Positions 33,335-42,504 of a stretch of DNA of 46,267 nt are shown in pieces (positions within the stretch are counted from its first letter, which is position 1; every line of letters starts with the position of its first letter). The notes beneath the pieces were generated by a model, which had not been told where the DNA came from, did no database searches, and worked only from the letters and a program-made list of their open reading frames with translations. This stretch comes from Maribacter sp. (GTDB lineage Bacteria > Bacteroidota > Bacteroidia > Flavobacteriales > Flavobacteriaceae), in contig JAHDDL010000001.1 in NCBI GenBank assembly GCA_020629415.1, forward strand, positions 76,044-122,310. The letters are read 5' to 3'. The translations under genes and the position numbers were made by a program.

Positions 33335-34492
33335 TTAAATAAAACTAGCTAATAATTTTACCAATAATCCTATTTCTTCTGTAGAATTAAAACTATGTAG
33401 ACATATCCTTAAGCGCTCTTGACCATCCGGTACCGTAGGCGAAAGAATAGCCTTAATATTAAAGCCTTTATCGATCAGTTTTTTAGAAACTTCTTTTGCC
33501 ATTTTTGAACCTGGTATAATGCAACCCTGTATAGCCGTATCGCTAGGTATAAAATGTTCTTTTATTTTATGTATGCTCAATTGTTTTTTAAAAAAATCTA
33601 TGTTTCTTTTTAACGACGCGTTGGGTTCTTTTCCTAGTTCGCCAATATATTCATGGGCCGTAATTATCGTTGCCAGTGTATGTGGTGTTAATGCGGTAGT
33701 ATAAATTAACGGCTTGGCAAAATTTACCAAGTAATCTTTTAAATTTTTGGAACCAAGTACTGCCGCCCCATGGCAACCAAATGCCTTCCCAAAAGTTACC
33801 GTTCTTGCAAAAACCTCTTTCTCTAGTTTTAATTCCGGTATTAATCCTGCGCCGTTTTTTCCCAATACACCAACGGCATGGGCTTCATCTACAATTAGGT
33901 GGTAGCCGTTAGTTTTGGCAAACTTTGCAAAAGCTTTTAAAGGTGGCGTATCGCCATCCATTGAAAAAACACTTTCAGTTACAATATATACGGAACTTTC
34001 AGCATGTTCATTTCTAGATACATTTAATGCTACTTTCTTTTCTAAACTTGCTAAATCGTTATGAGAAAAACTATAAGACTTTGCATGACTCATTCGTATA
34101 CCCTCTCTTATACTGGCATGTACATATTCATCATAAAATACCAAGTCTCCTCTTTGCGGCAAGGCACTGAACAACCCCATGTTGGCATCATAGCCGGAAT
34201 TAAAGACCAAAGCTGCTTCAGATTTATAAAAATCACACAACAATGGCTCTAGCGTATTATACAATTTGTGATTGCCGGACAGAAGCCTTGAACCCCCAGA
34301 TCCGTTTGATGCAACATTCTCCGTAAGTAGTAATTGAAAAGTTTTTGAAAATAAAATTTCATTTGTTGCAAAACCTAAATAATCATTAGAAAGAAAATCA
34401 ATTAAACCTTCTAAAGTTTGTAGGGAACGAAAGGTCTTTTCTCTTTTACGAGCAGCCAAAGCACGTTGTAATTTTTCAGGGAATTGGTTCAT
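33335..34492 (-). CDS. bioF: 8-amino-7-oxononanoate synthase
   Basis: A 385-residue PLP enzyme of the alpha-oxoamine synthase family that condenses pimeloyl-ACP or -CoA with alanine. Seen are IDFLSNDYLGFATN, GSGGSRLLSGNHKLYNTLE, the PLP aspartate and His in IVDEAHAVGVLGKNGAG, and the Schiff-base lysine in TFGKAFGCHGAAVLG. It starts the unit bioF-DUF2007-bioD. The 308-base gap upstream separates it from the divergent PAS gene. Confidence 0.95.
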   Translation of the reverse strand: MNQFPEKLQRALAARKREKTFRSLQTLEGLIDFLSNDYLGFATNEILFSKTFQLLLTENVASNGSGGSRLLSGNHKLYNTLEPLLCDFYKSEAALVFNSGYDANMGLFSALPQRGDLVFYDEYVHASIREGIRMSHAKSYSFSHNDLASLEKKVALNVSRNEHAESSVYIVTESVFSMDGDTPPLKAFAKFAKTNGYHLIVDEAHAVGVLGKNGAGLIPELKLEKEVFARTVTFGKAFGCHGAAVLGSKNLKDYLVNFAKPLIYTTALTPHTLATIITAHEYIGELGKEPNASLKRNIDFFKKQLSIHKIKEHFIPSDTAIQGCIIPGSKMAKEVSKKLIDKGFNIKAILSPTVPDGQERLRICLHSFNSTEEIGLLVKLLASFI

Positions 34493-34800
34493 GGAACAAA
34501 AATAGCTTTTCTATGAAACGATTCTAATCTATTTAACGATTTCCTAAAATTTTTGCTATCGGTTTACCGTATAAATTATGGTAACTTCATAAATTCTTAA
34601 CAGTTTATGAAAAATAATAATTTATTAACCTGAAAAATAAGCAGTTATAGAACAAAAAATATCTTAAAAAGCATTAAAAAAAGAGGTTTTTGTAAGTATA
34701 ATTCAAACTTACACCTTATTTTTGCCACTTTTTTTTGAAGAAATTTCTTACTTTAATATTAAAGTATTAGATTAAGTGAATATCTTTTTATAGGGATAAG
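34493..34800. promoter_or_regulatory. divergent intergenic region between bioF and the PAS gene
   Basis: This 308-base AT-rich stretch holds a -7-like element for the PAS gene (TATTTTTG at 34717-34724), an inverted repeat GTAAGT/ACTTAC just before it (34692-34712), and a partial inverted repeat GGTTTACC/GGTAAC near 34560-34586. I see no clear BirA-type operator for bioF and no open frame of note. Confidence 0.45.
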
Positions 34801-37455
34801 ATGAAAGGGAGTAATATTTTAGATACGAATAGATTAAAGGCACTAATGTCATTTGATGTTATGGATACTAACCATGAGGCTATCTATGATGAAATTACGT
34901 CATTGGCGGCCAGCATCTGCAATGTACCTATTAGCCTAATTTCCTTGGTTGACGATAAAAGACAATTTTTTAAATCTCATTTTGGTGTAGACTATAACGA
35001 AACTCCGTTAAGTAATTCTTTTTGTAAATATATCATTAATGATGACGTAGACCTTTTAACAGTAGAAAATGCCGAAAATGACGATCGATTTAAAAATTTC
35101 TCTATAGTTAAAAATGATCCAGGTATTAGATTTTATACCGGTGCTTCGCTAACCTCTCCAGACGGTCACCGTCTAGGCACCTTATGTGTTCTTGATACAA
35201 AAGTGAGACAATTAGATGACACACAAATTGATGGGCTTAAGACTTTGGCCAAGCAAGTGGTACATTTATTTGAATTACGAAAAGCAAAAAAATTAGAATT
35301 AGACCAAAAGTTAGACCTAGAAAGAAAAGGTAAATTATTGGATAATATCGTTTCTGCGACCGGTATTGGTATTTGGGAACGAAATCTTGCCAATGACAGC
35401 CTTACCTTGAACGAACAAGGTCTGCAAATCTTTGATTTGGACAAGAATGCGCTAAAAGGTTTTAAGACCGAAGATTGGTTTAGCCGTATTCACCCAGATG
35501 ATCTGCCCGAGGTAAAGAAAAAAATGCATGATTGCCTAAACTACCCTTCAAATGGTTGTAATGTACAGTACAGATTACTACTTAAAAATGGCAAGTACAA
35601 ATGGATTTATGAAGAGGGCAAGGTACTAGAATGGAGTGAAGACAAGCAACCTTTGTTAATGTATGGAACCATACAAGATGTTACCGAAAAGAAAACTTTT
35701 GCCACAGAGCTTCAAAGGGTAAAAAACAATCTAGATGCAATGATCAATAGTTCACGCGACTTAATGTGGTCCATTGATCTGGATTTTAATCTAATTACCG
35801 CCAATACTGCCTTTCACGATTTAGTTGAGAAAATTCAAGGACAACCCTTTAAGGAAGGCGACCCTGTATTTTCTGATGCCGTGCCACAACAAGTAACCGA
35901 TAAATGGAAAGAATATTACAAAAGAGCACTTAGCACTGGAAGATTTTCCGTAAAACAGAAAATACAAGACCCAAGTAAATTTTGGACCACATATGGCCTA
36001 ACTTCCTTTGACCTAATGTATAATAAAGATGGTGAAGCAATTGGTATAACCTGTTTTTCTAAAGACATAACTTCAGAAATTTTATCTCAACAAGTACTGT
36101 TAAGTGCAAAGGAAGAGATGCAAAAAATTATGGATACTTCTTTAGATATTATCTGCACCCTTGATGAGGAAGGGTACTTTATAAGCATAAACAAGGCCGT
36201 TGAAGATATTTGGGGATATGCACCAAAAGATATAATAGGTACCAGATATACTGAACTAATCTATGAAGAAGACATAATTTCTACAGAAAAAAATGCCGAA
36301 TCTGTATTGTCAGGAAACAAAGTAGTAAATTTTGAAAATAGATACGTTCATAAAGACGGTCATACCGTACCCATGTTGTGGTCATCTAATTGGGACGAGA
36401 AAGATCGTGTTTACTATTGTATTTCTAGAGATAATACCGAAAAGAAAAAAGCCGAACTTCAATTAGAAAACAGTGAACGCAGATTTAAAACTCTGGTACA
36501 AGAGAGTAGTGATATCATTAGTATACTAGATGCAGAAGCCAACTTTAAATATGTAAGCCCAAGTTCTACGAAGGTCATTCAAATAAGCCCTGAAGAATTT
36601 GAAGGACAAAACGCTTTAGACTACATACATCCAGATGATTTAGAGCGTGTAAAATCAAAGTTCTACCAAATTACCCAAATTGATTCTATAAAGATCGAAC
36701 CGTTTAGATTTAAAAATAAATTTGGCGAATGGCGGTGGTTTGTAGCCAATGTATCCAACCAATTACACGAACCTTCAATACAAGGTGTCATTATAACCTC
36801 TAGAGATATCAATGAAACTAAAAATGCGAAAGAGCAATTAATACAAAGTGAACGTAGATATAAAACTTTAGTACAGGAAGGCAGTGATATGATCTGTATT
36901 GCTGATAAAAATGCTATTTTCTCCTATGCAAGCCCAACTTCTACAAGAGTATTGGAGATTACACCAGAAGAGTTTGTTGGCACTAGTGCATTCGATTATA
37001 TTCATCCAGATGATTATGATACCGTTTACAATGAATTCATGAAAATCTTAGAGGTATCACAGGTAAATATTAAACCATTTAGATTTAGACATGGCGCCGG
37101 TCACTACGTTTGGCTAGAAACCGCCATTACGAACAAGTTCGATGAACCTACCATAAAAGGTATCGTAATTAATTCTAAAGACGTTACTACAAAGGTGCAA
37201 CACTTAAATGCCATAGAAGAACAAAATGCCCAACTCAAAAAAATTGCTTGGACCCAGTCTCATATTGTAAGGGCACCTGTTGCTAGATTAATGGGCTTGG
37301 TAGATTTATTAAGAGATGATAAAGAGAAATTAAAACCCGAAGAAAGAGAACAAATTCTTAACTTTATAATCACTTCGGCAGATGAAATTGATCATGTTAT
37401 AAAAGATATTGTTGAAAATACTATTAATGCGATTGATATAGAAGATATAAAATGA
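34801..37455 (+). CDS. GAF and multi-PAS sensor protein with a histidine-kinase-like DHp segment but no ATPase domain
   Basis: An 884-residue cytoplasmic protein with no membrane segment. The order is a GAF domain (residues about 15-165, ICNVPISLISLVDDKRQFFKSHFG), then five PAS/PAC units (about 175-300, 301-430, 435-555, 560-685, 690-812). The last two units are close copies (SERRFKTLVQES and SERRYKTLVQEG). The final 75 residues look like the dimerisation helices of a histidine kinase, with His821 in SHIVRAPVARLMGL. No N, G1 or G2 box follows, so it cannot phosphorylate by itself. It overlaps the next response regulator gene by four bases. Confidence 0.9.
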   Translation: MKGSNILDTNRLKALMSFDVMDTNHEAIYDEITSLAASICNVPISLISLVDDKRQFFKSHFGVDYNETPLSNSFCKYIINDDVDLLTVENAENDDRFKNFSIVKNDPGIRFYTGASLTSPDGHRLGTLCVLDTKVRQLDDTQIDGLKTLAKQVVHLFELRKAKKLELDQKLDLERKGKLLDNIVSATGIGIWERNLANDSLTLNEQGLQIFDLDKNALKGFKTEDWFSRIHPDDLPEVKKKMHDCLNYPSNGCNVQYRLLLKNGKYKWIYEEGKVLEWSEDKQPLLMYGTIQDVTEKKTFATELQRVKNNLDAMINSSRDLMWSIDLDFNLITANTAFHDLVEKIQGQPFKEGDPVFSDAVPQQVTDKWKEYYKRALSTGRFSVKQKIQDPSKFWTTYGLTSFDLMYNKDGEAIGITCFSKDITSEILSQQVLLSAKEEMQKIMDTSLDIICTLDEEGYFISINKAVEDIWGYAPKDIIGTRYTELIYEEDIISTEKNAESVLSGNKVVNFENRYVHKDGHTVPMLWSSNWDEKDRVYYCISRDNTEKKKAELQLENSERRFKTLVQESSDIISILDAEANFKYVSPSSTKVIQISPEEFEGQNALDYIHPDDLERVKSKFYQITQIDSIKIEPFRFKNKFGEWRWFVANVSNQLHEPSIQGVIITSRDINETKNAKEQLIQSERRYKTLVQEGSDMICIADKNAIFSYASPTSTRVLEITPEEFVGTSAFDYIHPDDYDTVYNEFMKILEVSQVNIKPFRFRHGAGHYVWLETAITNKFDEPTIKGIVINSKDVTTKVQHLNAIEEQNAQLKKIAWTQSHIVRAPVARLMGLVDLLRDDKEKLKPEEREQILNFIITSADEIDHVIKDIVENTINAIDIEDIK

Positions 37456-37862
37456 ATTACCAAATATTACTAATTGAGGACGACCCCATATTTACTTTTT
37501 TACTTGAAAAAGGCATTAAGCATGCCCAGTTAAAAGGGGAGACCATTAATTTCACCAATGGAAAACCTGCTATAGAGTATTTGAACAATGAATATTCCAA
37601 TGACAAAAACTACATTATTTTTCTAGACCTTAATATGCCTGTAATGAACGGTTGGGAATTTATGGATCAACTAGAAACGTTTGCCTCTACAAACAATTGT
37701 ATGGTTTTTGTTCTCACTTCCTCAGCATACCAACAAGATATAGATAGACTTAAGAAAAAACCTTTAGTTGCCGATTTTGTTACCAAACCAATTACCGAGT
37801 TTCTATTAAAAGGAATAAAAGACAGTATAGAAGCTAAGTTTGAACAAAATCAAACCATATAA
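37452..37862 (+). CDS. single-domain response regulator
   Basis: A 136-residue CheY-like receiver with acidic residues Asp10 and Asp11, the phospho-acceptor Asp59 in FLDLNMPVMNGWEF, Thr/Ser in VLTSSAY, and Lys in FVTKPIT. There is no output domain. Its ATG overlaps the stop of the PAS protein gene (ATGA), so the two are translationally coupled and should work together. The kinase that phosphorylates it must come from elsewhere, because the PAS protein has no catalytic domain. Confidence 0.93.
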   Translation: MNYQILLIEDDPIFTFLLEKGIKHAQLKGETINFTNGKPAIEYLNNEYSNDKNYIIFLDLNMPVMNGWEFMDQLETFASTNNCMVFVLTSSAYQQDIDRLKKKPLVADFVTKPITEFLLKGIKDSIEAKFEQNQTI

Positions 37863-37934
37863 AAACACTTTTTCTGTTATTATTTTGAGTACATACAAGA
37901 ATTAGCTTCATTATCTTTAGCTAAAATTCCACGT

Positions 37935-39734
37935 ATGCGCTACCTTTTACTAATTTTATTTTTTGGTCTACAATCCGTTCGGCTTCAAGCTCAAACAAAT
38001 TCTTACACTATCTCTTTTGAAAATGCCGCGCATCATGAGGCCCATGTTTCGGTAACATTTCCAAAGGTCATATCAGATACCTTATCCCTAAGAATGAGCA
38101 GGACATCTCCGGGAAGGTACGCACTTCATGAATTTGCTAAAAATGTCTATAATTTTAATGCAGTTGATAGTACAGGAAACTCTCTACACGTCTTAAGAAC
38201 CAACCCATATGAATGGAAAATATTTGGTCATGATGGTACGGTAAACATTTCATACACCCTTTTTGCCAACAGAGGTGATGGTACCTATTCTCAAATAGAT
38301 GAAACACATGCGCATTTAAATATTCCGGCAACATTTATGTATGCACCTTCTCTTAGTGAGAGAGAAATTGAAGTTGATTTCAAAACAAGAGATGATCTTA
38401 ATTGGAAGATAGCCACGCAACTACTTCATGTAAAAGACAATACCTACAGTGCCCCTAATCTTTACTATTTTATGGATAGTCCAACGGAGTTGAGCAACCA
38501 TAAAGTGCGCGAATTCAGTTTAGACGGGCAAACCATAAAATTAGCCTTACATGATCCTGGTACCGAAGAAGAAGCCGATGCCTACTTTGAAAAAGTAAAG
38601 AAAGTTGTTCTTGCCGAAAAAGAGGTTTTCGGAGAATTGCCAAAGTTTGACTATGATTCTTATACCTTTTTAGCTTGCTATATGCCAAATGTGTCCAGTG
38701 ATGGTATGGAACATAGAAACTCCACCATTTTAACCAGTACCAGAACTTTGGCAAATGGTGGCATGGAGGGTAATATTGGCACCGTTTCACATGAGTTTTT
38801 TCATAGTTGGAATGTGGAACGTATTAGACCAAAATCTTTGGAACCGTTTAATTTTGAAGAAGCGAACATGAGTGGTGAACTTTGGTTTGCAGAAGGTTTT
38901 ACCAGCTACTACACCAATTTAATACTTTGCAGAGCAGGATTGATTACAGCTAAAAAATATGTAGAAGGATTAACCGGTACGTTTAACTATGTATGGAATT
39001 CACCTGCAAGACAATTCTTTAACCCTATAGAAATGAGTTACCAAGCTCCTTTTGTAGATGCGGCAACTTCCGTAGACCCCGTTAACAGAGAAAACACCTT
39101 TATTTCATATTACTCTTACGGCAGTGTTATTGGTCTAGCTTTGGATCTACAACTACGTAATGAAGGTCTTAATCTAGATGATTTTATGAAGCTGGTCTGG
39201 ACTACCTACGGTAAAAAGGAAATCCCATACACCATTGAAAATTTGAACGAAACGTTGAACACGTATGCTGGCGAAGCATTCGGTAATAACTTCTTTAACA
39301 GCTTTATTCACAAAAGTGAAATGCCGCTATATAACGAACTATTTAAAACAGTAGGTGTTAGTTTGTCTCAAGACACAGAAGCGGCTTATTTTGGCGCTGC
39401 TGTATCTATAACAGACGATTTAAATGGTAAAATTAAAAGCAATACTAAAATTGGTAGTCCCGCTTACATCGCCGGCTTAGATAAAGACGATATCATTACT
39501 TCAATAAATAGCGAACCATTCCCTAACGGAATTCAATTTAATACGTTTATTAAAGAAGGATTTCAACCAAATGATGTTCTTACAATAACCTTTTTAAGGG
39601 ATGGTTTAGAAAGAAAAACAGAAGTCACTTTAACTTCTGACCCAAACTATGCTATCAACTTAGTTGAGAAAAATGAAAAAGCTCCCTCTAAAAAAATACT
39701 AAAAGCCCGCCAAGCTTGGTTAAATGTTGAGTAA
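37935..39734 (+). CDS. M61 family (glycyl aminopeptidase-type) metalloprotease with PDZ domain
   Basis: A 599-residue secreted protein (signal peptide MRYLLLILFFGLQSVRLQAQ). An N-terminal beta domain leads to a gluzincin catalytic domain with the zinc motif HEFFH (His286, Glu287, His290) and the downstream Glu in ELWFAEGFTSYY. A PDZ domain follows near residues 490-580 (VSITDDLNGKIKSNTKIGSPAYIAGLDKDDIITSIN). Family M61 members cleave N-terminal Gly or Ala. The stop shares one base with the start of the GNAT gene. Confidence 0.93.
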   Translation: MRYLLLILFFGLQSVRLQAQTNSYTISFENAAHHEAHVSVTFPKVISDTLSLRMSRTSPGRYALHEFAKNVYNFNAVDSTGNSLHVLRTNPYEWKIFGHDGTVNISYTLFANRGDGTYSQIDETHAHLNIPATFMYAPSLSEREIEVDFKTRDDLNWKIATQLLHVKDNTYSAPNLYYFMDSPTELSNHKVREFSLDGQTIKLALHDPGTEEEADAYFEKVKKVVLAEKEVFGELPKFDYDSYTFLACYMPNVSSDGMEHRNSTILTSTRTLANGGMEGNIGTVSHEFFHSWNVERIRPKSLEPFNFEEANMSGELWFAEGFTSYYTNLILCRAGLITAKKYVEGLTGTFNYVWNSPARQFFNPIEMSYQAPFVDAATSVDPVNRENTFISYYSYGSVIGLALDLQLRNEGLNLDDFMKLVWTTYGKKEIPYTIENLNETLNTYAGEAFGNNFFNSFIHKSEMPLYNELFKTVGVSLSQDTEAAYFGAAVSITDDLNGKIKSNTKIGSPAYIAGLDKDDIITSINSEPFPNGIQFNTFIKEGFQPNDVLTITFLRDGLERKTEVTLTSDPNYAINLVEKNEKAPSKKILKARQAWLNVE

Positions 39735-40267
39735 TGAATTTGATATATACCACCGCCACAACAAATGAAGAATTAATACAGATTCTTTCTTTACAGCAGA
39801 TGAACTTAAAATCTTCTGTTTCCGATCTAGAAATGAAACAAGAAGGTTTCGTTACCGTTCACCATACATTAGATGTTCTTACAAGAATGAACAACGCCTG
39901 CCCACATATCATTGCGAAAGATGGTGATAAGGTTGTAGGTTATGCGCTGTCAATGACCGAAGATTTTAAAGATGAAATCTCTGTTCTAAGACCCATGTTT
40001 ACCGAATTAGAAAACGTAAACATTCAAAATTTCATTACCATGGGGCAAATCTGTGTAGCCAAGACCCATAGAAAAATGGGTATTTTTCGCGGACTTTATA
40101 GCGCTATGAAAATAGCCTCTTACCCTAAATACGATGCCATAATTACCGAAGTAGATGCCACTAATAGCCGATCACTAGGAGCTCATTACGCCGTTGGTTT
40201 TGAGAAAATTTGTACTTATCATTCCTTGGGCCAAGATTGGGAATTGATTTCTTTGAAAACTGGTTGA
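39734..40267 (+). CDS. GNAT family N-acetyltransferase
   Basis: A 177-residue protein with the GNAT fold. The acetyl-CoA loop region is seen as MGQICVAKTHRKMGIFRGLYSAM, followed by ITEVDATNSRSLGAHYAVGFEKICTY. The substrate is unknown. It overlaps the protease gene by one base (TAATG), so it is cotranscribed with it. A diverged copy of its last 26 codons lies at 41225-41302, beyond the immunity-type gene. Confidence 0.88.
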   Translation: MNLIYTTATTNEELIQILSLQQMNLKSSVSDLEMKQEGFVTVHHTLDVLTRMNNACPHIIAKDGDKVVGYALSMTEDFKDEISVLRPMFTELENVNIQNFITMGQICVAKTHRKMGIFRGLYSAMKIASYPKYDAIITEVDATNSRSLGAHYAVGFEKICTYHSLGQDWELISLKTG

Positions 40268-40338
40268 TCAATATAAGTTTAAGGCTATGACTTATAATTT
40301 ATAATGTAAATTAATAACTTAATGCATTGTTAGATTAA

Positions 40339-40452
40339 TCTGTAAAAGGTAATTCCAATGTAAATGATTTGTTTGGTGTAAAAATTAATGCAAATGCAAA
40401 TGACTTGGAAAAGCAAAATGCAATTGACGCTATTAACAGATTCTTAAATTAA
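40339..40452 (+). pseudogene. toxin-tail-like remnant upstream of the first immunity-type gene
   Basis: An open frame of 37 codons with no start (VKGNSNVNDLFGVKINANAN ... DAINRFLN) ends eight bases before the immunity-type gene at 40461. The 5' side is closed by a stop at 40336. It looks like the extreme C-terminus of a larger protein. Toxin genes of polymorphic systems end directly before their immunity gene in just this way, so I read it as a toxin tip. The sequence itself is not recognised, and a chance frame cannot be excluded. Confidence 0.4.
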
Positions 40453-40460
40453 GATGTATA

Positions 40461-41168
40461 ATGAAGTATTTTGGAATAGGAGAAGGTTCGTTAGGTTGGC
40501 AACTTTACTGTAGCGAAAAAGAAACTGCTCGTTTGCAATTAGATGTACATTTATTAAGAAATAGAGAAAGATGGGAAAACCCTAAACCTATTCAATTGTA
40601 TGCAGACACTAATGTACCAGATCATGAACAATTAGACTTTAATGAACCCATTTTGCGTAATGCCATGTTATGGTCTAGCGGTGGTGGAAGTCAGAAATGG
40701 CATAAAGCTGCTTTTATACCATTTATTACAGGAATGTGTATTAGTGATGAACTATATAAAATATTTAAGAATTTCAATTTAACTAACGAACAGTTTTTAG
40801 AATTAGAGATTAAGAATTATCAAAAACAAACAACGCATAACTATTGGTTATTCTATCCAATAGTTAACTACAGATTTATAGAAATTAAAAAATCTGAATT
40901 TAAAAAAATTGGAATCAAAGACAAATCAGATGTAGAAATTGTAGTGTATAATAATTTGGAAGAATATTTTGATAAATCAGAGCCATATATGATGACTCAT
41001 GAATTCAAACCGCATATTTGGTGCATAAACGAACCTTTTGACTTTTTCTTTGACCGCTATAACTACATAGTATCAGAACGATTAAAAAACGCTATAGAAG
41101 AAGCTGACATGTCAGATGTTTTCTTTTATGATTTGGATTATGAGGTTATCGTTAAAAAAGAAAATTGA
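40461..41168 (+). CDS. immunity-type protein (Imm11/DUF1629-like)
   Basis: A 235-residue cytoplasmic protein without signal or membrane segments. The mid part (FITGMCISDELYKIFKNFNL, then LELEIKN and NYWLFYPIVNY) and the C-terminal SERLKNAIEEADMSDVFFYDL follow the DUF1629/Imm11 pattern of immunity proteins that sit behind polymorphic toxins. Its ATG is eight bases after the stop of a toxin-tail-like frame. A second, decayed copy of its last 36 codons lies at 42387-42497 (32 of 36 residues the same). Base composition is AT-rich compared with upstream genes. Family call is by eye, moderately sure; protection against a specific toxin is inference. Confidence 0.6.
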   Translation: MKYFGIGEGSLGWQLYCSEKETARLQLDVHLLRNRERWENPKPIQLYADTNVPDHEQLDFNEPILRNAMLWSSGGGSQKWHKAAFIPFITGMCISDELYKIFKNFNLTNEQFLELEIKNYQKQTTHNYWLFYPIVNYRFIEIKKSEFKKIGIKDKSDVEIVVYNNLEEYFDKSEPYMMTHEFKPHIWCINEPFDFFFDRYNYIVSERLKNAIEEADMSDVFFYDLDYEVIVKKEN

Positions 41169-41224
41169 AGCTTGAAATCCCTGCCAAATCGAACGGAAAA
41201 ATATAGGCATAACAATCCTGGACA

Positions 41225-41302
41225 CATTACGTTTTAGGATTTCAGAAAATTTTCACTTACAATTCTTTATGTAAAGATTGGGAATTGATTGCGTTAAAGA
41301 CC
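41225..41302 (+). pseudogene. remnant of a second GNAT gene (3' end only)
   Basis: Twenty-six codons align without gaps to the last full codons of the GNAT gene (40184-40261), with 18 of 26 residues the same: HYVLGFQKIFTYNSLCKDWE against HYAVGFEKICTYHSLGQDWE. The original stop is lost. The divergence is large and mostly conservative, so this is the end of an old paralog rather than a recent copy. No start or upstream coding part is present. Confidence 0.75.
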
Positions 41303-41580
41303 ATACAGCTCATAAATTTTTTTAATAAGATAAACAAGCTATATCCCTTAATAGATAATACTGCCTAATTTTAAATATTTAAAAGCAATTGACTTGTATC
41401 GTTACGATGTATAATAAACAATCTAATTATGCATTAATACAACTTATCTACTTATTTAGTATTAATAAACTTACAAAACAATGAAGTACACAACCACTTT
41501 TAACGTTTTTACAACTATTTAAGTCATACTTTTCAACTTAAAACTACATTAGCCCTAAATACAACCAAATATTTATAATT

Positions 41581-42114
41581 ATGAAAAAAGTATGCTTACT
41601 AGTTACAATTGCCTTATTCAGTTTTGTCGTTCAAGCACAAGAGAACGTAGTTAAAGTTAATCCATTAGGTTTACTTTTCGGTTCTGCACAGTTTGGTTAC
41701 GAAAAAGCCTTTAACGATAAATCTGCCATTGAAGTATCTTTAGCTTATTCAAGTATTTCAGCTACCATAGGTTCTGATAGTGATGCAAAAGCTAATGGGT
41801 TTGGAGCAGAAGGTAAATACAAATTCTACTTCTCTTCAACCAAAGATGCTGTTAGGGGTTGGTATGGAGCTCCAGTAGCAACCTACTCAAGTACAAAAGC
41901 ATCTTCAGGATCAAGTGACGGTAAACTTAGTTACCTAGGAGTTGGAGGAGTTGCTGGTTACCAATGGGTTTTTGGCGGCGGAGATTCAGGCTTTGCTTTG
42001 GACCTAAATTTAGGTGCACAGTATATTTCTGCAAGCACGAGCGGAGATATCACCGGCACTTCTATTGAAGGCATTCTACCAAGGTTAGGTTTAGCACTAG
42101 GATATGCTTGGTAA
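41581..42114 (+). CDS. DUF3575-like outer membrane beta-barrel protein
   Basis: A 177-residue protein with a signal peptide (MKKVCLLVTIALFSFVVQAQ) and alternating hydrophobic strands: VVKVNPLGLLFGSAQFGYEKAF, then KANGFGAEGKYKFYF, then GKLSYLGVGGVAGYQWVF, ending in LGLALGYAW with a terminal aromatic residue typical of barrels. The opening NPLG-LFG-QFGYEKA is the DUF3575 signature. It is probably a small eight-strand barrel of unknown function. It is a single gene with a strong terminator, set between the two decayed toxin/immunity modules. Confidence 0.82.
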   Translation: MKKVCLLVTIALFSFVVQAQENVVKVNPLGLLFGSAQFGYEKAFNDKSAIEVSLAYSSISATIGSDSDAKANGFGAEGKYKFYFSSTKDAVRGWYGAPVATYSSTKASSGSSDGKLSYLGVGGVAGYQWVFGGGDSGFALDLNLGAQYISASTSGDITGTSIEGILPRLGLALGYAW

Positions 42115-42135
42115 ACAATTAATAAAATTTTATTT

Positions 42136-42172
42136 AATGCGGAAACACACCTTGCTGTTTCCGCATTTTTTT
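42136..42172 (+). terminator. terminator after the DUF3575 gene
   Basis: AATGCGGAAACA and TGTTTCCGCATT form a 12-bp stem, followed by seven T residues. Confidence 0.92.
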
Positions 42173-42386
42173 AGAAAAATTTATATTAACATTCTTTACT
42201 TTACGAGGAGTATTTATATATTCTTTGATTATAAATGAATTAATTACAGTAAAGTGCGAAATAAGTATACCTTATCATCCTCTAGCTTTTTTTTCATCTT
42301 ATATACTTACAATTAAATTAACAAGAAAATAAGCTTACCCTCTCATCTTTAAGTTTTCAAATCGTACATGATTTCATAATTTGGCT

Positions 42387-42497
42387 TATAACTATATTAC
42401 AGTAGAACGATTAAAAAACGCTATAGAAGAAGCCGGCATGACAGATGTTTTCTTTTATGATTTGGATTATGAGGTTATCGTTAAAAAAGAAAATTGA
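42387..42497 (+). pseudogene. decayed copy of the immunity gene's 3' end
   Basis: Thirty-six codons plus stop match the end of the gene at 40461 (32 of 36 residues the same). Over 41075-41180 and 42404-42509 the two copies differ at only three of 106 bases, and the match runs past the stop codon. Upstream, similarity fades at about 42381 with a one-base deletion that breaks the frame. This is a recent partial duplication of the immunity gene end. Confidence 0.85.
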
Positions 42498-42504
42498 AGC
42501 TTGA

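Noticed and set aside
34560..34586. Possible BirA operator upstream of bioF (GGTTTACC and GGTAAC)
   Set aside because: The half-sites are in the wrong relative order for a BirA box and are short.
38515..38790. Minus-strand frame inside the M61 protease gene
   Set aside because: Shadow of the protease, whose zinc motif lies at its edge.
41389..41415. E. coli-like promoter TTGACT ... TATAAT upstream of the DUF3575 gene
   Set aside because: The spacing is 15 bases and Bacteroidota sigma factors prefer TTG and TAnnTTTG elements, so the match is probably chance in AT-rich DNA.
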